This document shows, in pieces, positions 25,163-30,866 of a stretch of DNA of 30,866 nt. The notes beneath the pieces were generated by a model. It was given only the letters and a program-made list of their open reading frames with translations. It was not told the DNA's origin and ran no database searches. Position numbers and translations under genes: made by a program. The stretch comes from a virus, in IMG/VR virus record IMGVR_UViG_3300025102_000167, positions 1-30,866 of that record. The stretch is one strand, 5' to 3'. Position 1 is the first letter of the stretch; each line of letters starts with the position of its first letter.

Positions 25163-25512
25163 AACTATGGAAAATTGTCCTTTTTGCACTTTTTGTATTT
25201 GTAGCTAGTTGCGCAGTACAAAATAAACCCAAAATAAAGATTACCCATGTGTTAGCTATAACACAAGAAGGTGACACATTAACTATACCTATTGATGTTA
25301 TAAGGCCTATTAATTATAGAATAATAAACTATAATACAACGCCAAGTTATGGGTGGTATCACGGTGGCAGAACATATCATTATGATTATAGTTATGCGCC
25401 ATCAAATAGAGGAAGTAATAATAATAACAAAGGCTCAGATAAAATTGTGCCTAGAGAAGATCCCGGAGATGGAAGACCATCTGGTGAAGTTTTAATGAAG
25501 GGAAAAAAATAA
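25159..25512 (+). CDS. Lipoprotein, candidate outer-membrane spanin component
   Basis: A 117-residue protein with an N-terminal hydrophobic stretch (KIVLFALFVFVAS) and a lipobox VASC, so Cys18 is the expected lipidated residue. The mature part has a short beta segment, a Tyr/His/Gly/Asn-rich middle (YGWYHGGRTYHYDYSY, then SNNNN-type runs) and a charged C-terminus. It shares an ATGA overlap with the upstream Lys-rich gene. As a phage lipoprotein next to an endolysin and a one-helix membrane protein it could be an o-spanin, although those are usually shorter and Pro-rich. It could also block receptors against superinfection. Confidence 0.55.
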   Translation: MKLWKIVLFALFVFVASCAVQNKPKIKITHVLAITQEGDTLTIPIDVIRPINYRIINYNTTPSYGWYHGGRTYHYDYSYAPSNRGSNNNNKGSDKIVPREDPGDGRPSGEVLMKGKK

Positions 25513-25518
25513 TATAAT

Positions 25519-26046
25519 ATGAATACAATATCGCCGGAATATAAAGAGCAGATTACAAAATATCACGCAAGCAGGCCGTGGGGTGGCGCTGTTAGAGGTT
25601 CAGGTCAGATGCTACATAAGTATCTGATATTAACTAATTCAAAATCTATATTGGATTATGGAGCCGGAAGAAGTGATTTAAAAAAAGAATTAGACTCATC
25701 TTACCCTGATCATCCTTATATAATAAATGAATACGAACCAGGTATACCTGAGCTAGCAGAAGATCCGCCAGTAAGTGATGCAGTAGTTTCATTTGATGTA
25801 ATGGAACACGTTGAACCTGATTTAGTTGATAATGTCATACAACATATATATGATAAAACTAACTTATGGACATATCACAAGATATGTTTAAAAGCGGCAA
25901 CGGGTGTATTTCCTGGTACAAAACAAAACCTACACTTAACTATAAAACCTGGATTTTGGTGGTTAGAAAAATTTAACAAGAAGTTTGAATTTTTAGAAAC
26001 CGGAATGAATTCAGGATATGTATATTTTTTAGGAGTAAAGAAATGA
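25519..26046 (+). CDS. Class I SAM-dependent methyltransferase
   Basis: A 175-residue protein. Motif I is ILDYGAGRSDLKKEL (glycines about 48-50), which binds S-adenosylmethionine. A second acidic strand is present (NEYEPGIPEL). Motif IV is VSFDVMEHVEP (about residues 91-99), of the 'DVLEH' type found in small-molecule, lipid and sugar methyltransferases. It lacks the NPPY or DPPY motif of adenine DNA methylases and the PC motif of cytosine C5 enzymes, so DNA is a less likely substrate. The GT and oxygenase genes across the convergent border hint at a glycan or surface substrate. The short length suggests a missing or minimal C-terminal domain. Confidence 0.72.
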   Translation: MNTISPEYKEQITKYHASRPWGGAVRGSGQMLHKYLILTNSKSILDYGAGRSDLKKELDSSYPDHPYIINEYEPGIPELAEDPPVSDAVVSFDVMEHVEPDLVDNVIQHIYDKTNLWTYHKICLKAATGVFPGTKQNLHLTIKPGFWWLEKFNKKFEFLETGMNSGYVYFLGVKK

Positions 26047-26165
26047 AATTTTTTGATTTTAATAATAACGGAAAGTATGATTGGTGGGAGTATATATTAC
26101 CTTTTGTAATAATACTTATCATTGAAATTATTGCTGAGATTGTGGCACGATACGTGACGTTTTAG
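26043..26165 (+). CDS. 40-residue protein with EF-hand-like loop and one membrane helix
   Basis: It starts in an ATGA overlap with the methyltransferase stop. Residues 5-16 (DFNNNGKYDWWE) follow the 12-position EF-hand loop: Asp at 1, Asn at 3 and 5, Gly at 6, Asp at 9, Glu at 12. A membrane helix follows directly (YILPFVIILIIEIIAEIVA). The 3' end overlaps the last 38 bases of the minus-strand glycosyltransferase gene. It is short, but the stop-start coupling and the motif argue that it is real. Single-copy EF-hand loops in such small membrane proteins are unusual. Its role is unknown; calcium binding is inferred from the motif only. Confidence 0.6.
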   Translation: MKFFDFNNNGKYDWWEYILPFVIILIIEIIAEIVARYVTF

Positions 26166-26934
26166 AAAATTTTGGTGCAGTCTTCATTATCTTTTGACCC
26201 CTCATCCAATTAGTATACGGTACTTCATTTTCTTTCAAGTCTGAAAGTATATGCCAATTTATTAATCCCCTTCGTTGAAGAGACCTCATATATTGTTGTT
26301 CCATATCTTTATCATGAGCTGGTCTATTTAAAATATAGACTGGCAAGTGCCAACTGTGTGGATCACAATTACTAACTTTACCACGTTTATCACGCGGTCT
26401 TTTATTAATTGTTTTAGCAAAGAAGTCAAAGCCTATAAGATCAATACTTTTATAGGTTTTTATTTTTTGTAAAAACCATACTATAGTAATAAAACCTGCA
26501 CTAGGTCTATAATCATTAGTACCTTTCAAATCTTTACCAAACTTATTCATAACCGTAATAAGTTCTTTATCAGAATACATTTGTGTGTATTCAGGAAAGT
26601 CTTTTGGTAACCTATCTTCTAATACCCAATCCTTAAGCATTAAGTTACCTCGACTTCTATTTATTAATACTTTCGTATTTTTAAATTTGCCTGTAGCAAA
26701 TTCTTCTTTAACATTGTTAAACGCTGGCGCTCTAAATTGACCGGTTACCCATATGTCACATTTAGTGCCAAGACTTTTTTCTTGTAAAGGTGTAGCTTCA
26801 ATAGCTCTTCCAAACCTTATAACAATATCATACTTATCGATAAAGTCTGAAAGATTATGATTCATAATCTCTACAGAGTTACCGATAAATATAATACGTT
26901 TATCTTTTACAAACTGTTGTATATCCTCCACCAT
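26128..26934 (-). CDS. Sialyltransferase-like glycosyltransferase (GT29-type motifs)
   Basis: A 268-residue protein. Its motifs match the order of sialyltransferase-like enzymes: IIFIGNSVEIM (residues 14-24, nucleotide-sugar contact), YDIVIRFGRA (35-44), LGTKCDIWVTG (55-65), YRPSAGFITI (142-151), IDLIGFDFF (164-172), and a His-rich end with HSWHLPV (193-199) and HDKDMEQ (207-213). The family transfers sialic acid or a related sugar from a CMP-sugar to an acceptor glycan. There is no signal peptide or membrane anchor, so it would act in the cytoplasm. Its start overlaps the end of the upstream GT8-like gene by 28 bases. The donor sugar cannot be read from the sequence. Confidence 0.72.
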   Translation of the reverse strand: MVEDIQQFVKDKRIIFIGNSVEIMNHNLSDFIDKYDIVIRFGRAIEATPLQEKSLGTKCDIWVTGQFRAPAFNNVKEEFATGKFKNTKVLINRSRGNLMLKDWVLEDRLPKDFPEYTQMYSDKELITVMNKFGKDLKGTNDYRPSAGFITIVWFLQKIKTYKSIDLIGFDFFAKTINKRPRDKRGKVSNCDPHSWHLPVYILNRPAHDKDMEQQYMRSLQRRGLINWHILSDLKENEVPYTNWMRGQKIMKTAPKFSKTSRIVPQSQQ

Positions 26935-27557
26935 TCTTCTGAAGCTTCTGCGTCTTTATAACTATCAAACCAAGGTCCGCCGTTTGTATAATGTAATGCC
27001 TTAGCACCTTCTATATTATAATAACCAACTAATGAATTATATTCTTTAGGTATTGAACCTATGTTATCTTCATTTATAAAATGAAATTCATGTAGCTGTG
27101 CTGGCGTTGCGTTATCTAAATATTCTTTTGTTAATTTATTTTTATACCATTCATTTCTGAATATCATTAAGCTAGACCAGTTTTTCTTTGGGTAACTTTT
27201 ATTAACAACACCATTCATTTTGTTAGCGTCTGCTTCATAGTCATCATGCTTTACAACAGCTAAGTTATATTGATTTATATATTTTCTTATTTCTCTTGGA
27301 TCACATTTCCATAAGAAATCATTATCACAAAACATTGCAATACCTTCGTAATTACAAAGTAATGGTACATAGAATCTAGTAAAAGAAAATTCTGTTGATT
27401 CTCCATTAACATCATCTCTGCCATAGATGCCAGCATCTTTTAACTTAGCTTTATCTAACCAAGTTATTTTAGCTTCTGGCCAATAATATTTAATTGATTG
27501 TGCGCAAACTTTTGTTGCGTCTGTATATCTTGAGTCGTGTCCTATAAATATTCTCAT
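26907..27557 (-). CDS. GT8-like glycosyltransferase (GT-A fold)
   Basis: A 216-residue protein starting MRIFIGHDSRYTDATKVC, a usual GT-A beginning. FSFTRFYVPLLCNYEGIAMF leads into CDNDFLWKCD with the metal-binding D78-x-D80 motif. NWSSLMIFRN and a C-terminal KALHYTNGGPWF (His189) correspond to the acceptor side and the 'H-x-x-G-x-x-P-W' end of GT8-type enzymes. It should transfer a hexose or similar from a nucleotide sugar with Mn2+. No anchor is seen, so it is cytoplasmic. It lies two bases from the upstream cupin gene and overlaps the downstream glycosyltransferase, suggesting they build one sugar chain. Confidence 0.75.
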   Translation of the reverse strand: MRIFIGHDSRYTDATKVCAQSIKYYWPEAKITWLDKAKLKDAGIYGRDDVNGESTEFSFTRFYVPLLCNYEGIAMFCDNDFLWKCDPREIRKYINQYNLAVVKHDDYEADANKMNGVVNKSYPKKNWSSLMIFRNEWYKNKLTKEYLDNATPAQLHEFHFINEDNIGSIPKEYNSLVGYYNIEGAKALHYTNGGPWFDSYKDAEASEEWWRIYNSL

Positions 27558-27559
27558 AA

Positions 27560-27904
27560 CTATGCTTTTTTACCTGATGATCTTCTGTTAATATCATCAT
27601 GATTAAACTCTGCCCAGTACAATTCAAAAGCAACACCATCTTCTAATCCTTCAAACTGATGAAACTTTCCTGGCTTTACCATAGTAAAATCACCAGCTTC
27701 TAATATTGTTTCATCAACAAGACCTTGATCATCTTGCCAAACTCTAACGAGCATTTTACCGGATTCAACAAAAAATCCGTTCCATTTAAATTTGTGTTCA
27801 TGTTCTGAACATTTAAATCCTTTATTATATTCTATTCTATGAAATTCTAATACACCGTTCTTGTGTATCATTTCTGTTTTACCCCAAATTTTTCCTGCTT
27901 TCAT
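27560..27904 (-). CDS. Small single-domain cupin
   Basis: A 114-residue beta-barrel cupin. Motif 1 reads KCSEHEHKFKWNGFFVESGK with H35 and H37 and a later Glu. Motif 2 reads EAGDFTMVKPGKFHQFEG with H82. These residues bind a metal ion in small cupins such as sugar isomerases, epimerases and dioxygenases. Being beside two glycosyltransferases and a second cupin-fold oxygenase, a sugar-nucleotide or sugar-modifying role is possible, but not shown. Its start shares a base with the upstream oxygenase gene's stop. Confidence 0.75.
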   Translation of the reverse strand: MKAGKIWGKTEMIHKNGVLEFHRIEYNKGFKCSEHEHKFKWNGFFVESGKMLVRVWQDDQGLVDETILEAGDFTMVKPGKFHQFEGLEDGVAFELYWAEFNHDDINRRSSGKKA

Positions 27905-28716
27905 TATTTACTTTGTTTAAAATATGGTTTAGACCAGTTAGACTTATTTGATTTAACGTGTTGAACTTTTTTTGTAACTCTCACTTTAGTATAAGGCGCC
28001 CAGTTATACCATTTGCCTCTTCTATTTTGTGATACAGGTGTTATTTTAAAGTTCTTTAATGTTTGATCTGGTTTATTTTTGAAGTGTATACTTAATAATA
28101 TTCTAGGTCCTATAGTATCAACTTTATGATATTGATAAGACGGAATATATAACATATCTCCAGGCTCTAAAACAAATTCATCTATTATTGTTTTAGGTTT
28201 ATCAGGAGTAAACTCTTCATATATAGTCCATTTGGTTTTACCTTCAGTATGAAATAAAAAGTTTTCAGTTGCATCTGCATGTGCAGGAAACGACTTTGAT
28301 TCAGCATTTGGAGAAGCATAAACATTTACTTGTCCGTGCCCAAAGAATTTTTCAAATTCAAAACAAACTTTAACTAAGTTTTCTTTTTCGTATTCAGCAA
28401 AAGGTATTACAAATGTTTTATTTTGTTTTTTCCAAAAATCAAATATTTGTTCTTTACTTAACATAGGTAACTTTAATTTACCTTTAAGTATTTTATCTAA
28501 GCACCATCTACCATCTTTGGTTTTATCGGTACCCTCTATTATTTGTAAACTTTTTACATTCGGGTATCTGTTTAAATAATTATTTAAATCATCCCACGTA
28601 AATAAATTCTTAAATTTATTTCTTCTTATTACTAAATGTTTTTTACCCCAGTAATTTTGAAAAAAGTTTTTTACACTAATAGGCTCTAGTATATTTTCTA
28701 ATGTTATTCTATCCAT
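27904..28716 (-). CDS. JmjC/cupin_4-like Fe(II)/2-oxoglutarate oxygenase
   Basis: A 270-residue protein. NYWGKKHLVIRR (residues 21-32) is the start seen in ribosomal-oxygenase-like and other JmjC proteins. The iron triad is H146-x-D148 (PAHADATENFLFH) and H197 (LYIPSYQYHKVD). A Lys/Thr-rich strand (GKTKWTIYEEF) lies where 2-oxoglutarate is usually held. Members hydroxylate protein side chains (Arg, His, Lys, Asn), and some act on other substrates. The C-terminal 60 residues are basic with several Trp and may bind nucleic acid. Its start overlaps the end of the ribonucleotide reductase gene by eight bases. The substrate is unknown. Confidence 0.78.
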   Translation of the reverse strand: MDRITLENILEPISVKNFFQNYWGKKHLVIRRNKFKNLFTWDDLNNYLNRYPNVKSLQIIEGTDKTKDGRWCLDKILKGKLKLPMLSKEQIFDFWKKQNKTFVIPFAEYEKENLVKVCFEFEKFFGHGQVNVYASPNAESKSFPAHADATENFLFHTEGKTKWTIYEEFTPDKPKTIIDEFVLEPGDMLYIPSYQYHKVDTIGPRILLSIHFKNKPDQTLKNFKITPVSQNRRGKWYNWAPYTKVRVTKKVQHVKSNKSNWSKPYFKQSK

Positions 28717-30430
28717 CGCAAGCTAAACAATTTTCGTCCATTGCTTGATCGGCAATATCACCTCTCAATACAGACTCGGTTCTCATATAATATAATGTTT
28801 TAATTCCTTTTTTCCAAGCAGCCATATGCACTTTATTAATCCACTTTGGCGTTGCTGTTGAAGGAAAGGCTAAATTCAAACTAACTGACTGGTCAACATA
28901 TTGTTGTCTTATACCAGCTTGATTAACTAATTCTAATTGATTAATTTCTTTGAAAGTTCTGAATATTTCTTTGACGGGTATGTCGTGAGGTCCATGAGTA
29001 ACACTGTCTAATTGTTTTAAACCTTGTATAGACCCTCCGTCCTTTAGTATCTTCGACCATATTCTTTCGTTATCTATTTTATTTTTTCGTAATATTTTTT
29101 TAAGTGTTGGGTTTTTACGAATGAAAGTACCTTTCGCACTTTGCTCTGTGAATACATTAGCTGCCCACGGTTCAATACCTGGGCTAACATTTCCACTAAG
29201 CTTAGAGTTACTGACAGTAGGAGCAATAGCGCGTAGGTGGGTATTACGTAAACCAGTACCGACACACCAAAGAGGTTCTCCAAAAATTTCAGCCATAGCT
29301 CGTGAAGCTCTTTCAGATTCGATTTTAATTTGACTAAATATTTTTCTTGTTTCATATTGTGATAATAATCCTTCAAATGGTAAACCTTTTTCCTGTAAAT
29401 ATGTATGCCAGCCTAGCACACCTAATCCTAAAGCTCTACCTTTTTCAGCAGATCTAACAGAATTATGGAAGCCAACTTTACCTTTTGATTTCTGTATAAA
29501 TTCTTCTAACACGCCATCAAGAAACCATGTGGCGTCATATATTAAATTGGTTCCTTTCCATTCATCATACTTGGCTAAGTTTAATGATGATAAACAACAA
29601 ACAAAAGAATGAGACTCATCAGTATGTAATGTAATTTCACTACATATATTTGTCATATGTACTTTTAATCCGTGTTTTTTGTAAGCATCTGGGTTATTCT
29701 TGTTTGTATTTCCCTTAAATAAGATATAAGGTTCTCCAGTTGCTTTACGTTTTTGTAATAGCTTACCCCATATCCTCCTCGCATCTTGATCTCCAGCATC
29801 AAGTCTTCGCATGAACTTGTCGCCGACCACAGCGCACTGGTGTAGGTTGAGCGATTGACGATTAACGTCTCCTTTAGGTTCTCGTATTTCCAACCACTCT
29901 TCAAAATCGGGGTGGTCAATATTAATATTAACGCTTGCAGCTCCTCTTCGGACAGATCCTTGGTTCGTTGCGAGTATAGTGCTATCGTAGATTTTACAAA
30001 AAGGCACAGTTCCATCAGATGTTCCATTTCCAGTTATGTTTGCACCGGCGGGTCTAATCATATTCAATCCAATGCCAACTCCACCGCCGTGCTTTGCGAG
30101 TAACATCATCTCTAAATTTTTCATACCAATGTCATAGATGCTGTCCGCAACATCAATTCCAAAGCATGATATAGGCAATCCTCGATCTGTACCAGTATTA
30201 GATAGCACAGGAGATGCCAAACACAGCCAACCTTTCCATATATATTCAAAAAAAGTTTCGGCTAGTTCTGGACGCTTTAAACGCTTCGCTACAGTTTCAG
30301 CAACACGCATATAAGCATCGCGAGGAGACTCAGTATTAATTAAATAACCTCCAGCAATTGTTTTCTTATATACATCTGTATCACCCCAGCTAGGATAATC
30401 AATTCCCTTTTTCCAGTTGTTGTTCCACAT
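28709..30430 (-). CDS. nrdA: Ribonucleotide reductase, class I alpha subunit
   Basis: A 573-residue NrdA that makes deoxyribonucleotides for phage replication. Every catalytic element is present: N261-x-C263-x-E265 (NICSE; radical cysteine plus substrate acids), the redox cysteines C89 (LPISCFG) and C278 or C279 (FVCCLSS), the paired tyrosines Y547-Y548 (LYYMRTES) of the radical relay, and the C-terminal C568-x-x-C571 that receives electrons. It is much shorter than the roughly 760-residue E. coli enzyme and has no N-terminal ATP-cone, so overall activity control by dATP should be lost. The matching radical subunit (NrdB) is not in the window. Its start overlaps the upstream 74-residue gene by 32 bases. 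Confidence 0.95.
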   Translation of the reverse strand: MWNNNWKKGIDYPSWGDTDVYKKTIAGGYLINTESPRDAYMRVAETVAKRLKRPELAETFFEYIWKGWLCLASPVLSNTGTDRGLPISCFGIDVADSIYDIGMKNLEMMLLAKHGGGVGIGLNMIRPAGANITGNGTSDGTVPFCKIYDSTILATNQGSVRRGAASVNINIDHPDFEEWLEIREPKGDVNRQSLNLHQCAVVGDKFMRRLDAGDQDARRIWGKLLQKRKATGEPYILFKGNTNKNNPDAYKKHGLKVHMTNICSEITLHTDESHSFVCCLSSLNLAKYDEWKGTNLIYDATWFLDGVLEEFIQKSKGKVGFHNSVRSAEKGRALGLGVLGWHTYLQEKGLPFEGLLSQYETRKIFSQIKIESERASRAMAEIFGEPLWCVGTGLRNTHLRAIAPTVSNSKLSGNVSPGIEPWAANVFTEQSAKGTFIRKNPTLKKILRKNKIDNERIWSKILKDGGSIQGLKQLDSVTHGPHDIPVKEIFRTFKEINQLELVNQAGIRQQYVDQSVSLNLAFPSTATPKWINKVHMAAWKKGIKTLYYMRTESVLRGDIADQAMDENCLACDG

Positions 30431-30623
30431 TTTTCTTTTCTAATTTTTGTAATTCTTTAACTAATTCTTTCCATTTGTCCTCTCCAATATGTAATTGAAA
30501 AGCGGTTAATGTACCCTGAGCTAAGCTTGTAACTTGTTCTAAGTCTTTAAGTGTTCTTGTTAGAGCACCACCTAAAACTTCAACTTGCTGCTGTAATTGT
30601 TTAACATTTTTTTGTATTCCCAT
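30399..30623 (-). CDS. Small coiled-coil protein, unknown function
   Basis: A 74-residue protein, almost entirely helical (QKNVKQLQQQVEVLGGALTR ... VKELQKLEKKNVEQQLEKG). It has a heptad-like pattern in both halves. No motif is recognised. It lies one base downstream of the membrane-protein gene and its end overlaps the nrdA start by 32 bases, so it belongs to the operon. It could be a small structural or regulatory protein. Confidence 0.6.
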   Translation of the reverse strand: MGIQKNVKQLQQQVEVLGGALTRTLKDLEQVTSLAQGTLTAFQLHIGEDKWKELVKELQKLEKKNVEQQLEKGN

Positions 30624-30624
30624 A

Positions 30625-30866
30625 TTAAGTTATTAAATGTTTTATCCACGCAAATAAACCATTAAGGTTTAATGCTACTAAGTTCCATTGCTTTCTTGAT
30701 CCAGTCTGTACCATCACACAAATAAAACCTATTATATACAACCAAGGTTCTAATGTCCATTGTGCGGCAACTAAAAGACCGGCACCCATATATCCAATAC
30801 GGGTAGCCATTCTTTCTAATGGTCCTAGTTGTCTTCTTCTTTCAACAAGAAACCTTTTATATTTAT
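30625..30866 (-). CDS. Small membrane protein, partial at right edge
   Basis: The visible C-terminal part is 79 residues. An ATG exists at 30810, but the frame stays open to the edge with a charged stretch (KRFLVERRRQLGPLER) before it, so the gene probably starts beyond the window. Two hydrophobic segments (GAGLLVAAQW and PWLYIIGFICVMVQT) indicate two membrane helices with a short loop. The end reads NLVALNLNGLFAWI. It is the first visible gene of the minus-strand operon. Function unknown. Confidence 0.6.
   Translation of the reverse strand, partial: KYKRFLVERRRQLGPLERMATRIGYMGAGLLVAAQWTLEPWLYIIGFICVMVQTGSRKQWNLVALNLNGLFAWIKHLIT

Noticed and set aside
26147-26157. CACGATACGTG inverted repeat as a bidirectional terminator at the convergent junction
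   Set aside because: Only four base pairs and no T-tract of useful length on either strand; too weak to support.
29665-30027. 120-residue minus-strand open frame inside nrdA
   Set aside because: It lies wholly within the ribonucleotide reductase gene in another frame; nrdA has all its catalytic residues, so this is a chance open frame.

Overview
The window is a contiguous piece of an AT-rich, double-stranded DNA tailed-phage genome, most likely a short-tailed (podovirus-type) marine phage infecting a member of the Bacteroidota, probably a flavobacterium. The phage assignment rests on an uninterrupted late-gene order: terminase C-terminus, portal, scaffold, major capsid protein, connectors, a very large tail-hub protein, three internal or ejected proteins, then lysis genes. 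Portal size, the 1491-residue tail protein and gene order resemble crAss-like phages and related marine podoviruses, but I cannot place it by phylogeny here. The host guess rests on two things seen in the sequence. Signal peptides are of the flavobacterial type (one ends SISFSQ). Almost every gene lacks a Shine-Dalgarno sequence and instead starts after an A/T-only leader such as TAATTATG or AAATTATG.

Layout. Bases 2-979 hold the C-terminal part of the terminase large subunit, cut by the window edge. Bases 982-8849 hold the head and connector genes: portal, scaffold candidate, major capsid protein (followed by a strong hairpin terminator), a conserved protein of unknown role, and two connector or ring proteins. 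Bases 8853-22604 hold the tail-hub ('muzzle'-like) protein and three probable internal virion proteins. The last of these is a 2402-residue polyvalent protein carrying an HExxH metallopeptidase-like motif and a D...ExK nuclease-like motif. Bases 22608-23553 hold five very small basic proteins. Bases 23586-25512 form a probable lysis and envelope module: one-helix membrane protein, secreted thioredoxin-fold protein without CxxC, M15 peptidase endolysin, Lys-rich protein, lipoprotein. Bases 25519-26165 hold a SAM methyltransferase and a 40-residue protein with an EF-hand-like loop plus one membrane helix.

From 26128 to the right edge every gene is on the minus strand, meeting the plus-strand block in a 38-base convergent overlap. 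In transcription order these are a membrane protein (cut by the edge), a 74-residue coiled-coil protein, ribonucleotide reductase alpha subunit, a JmjC/cupin-like 2-oxoglutarate oxygenase, a small cupin, a GT8-like glycosyltransferase and a sialyltransferase-like glycosyltransferase. The genes overlap or nearly touch, so they look like one operon. It combines nucleotide supply with hydroxylation and glycosylation functions whose target is unknown.

There are no gene-free stretches over 300 bases. I saw no tRNA, CRISPR array, insertion sequence, integrase or attachment site.
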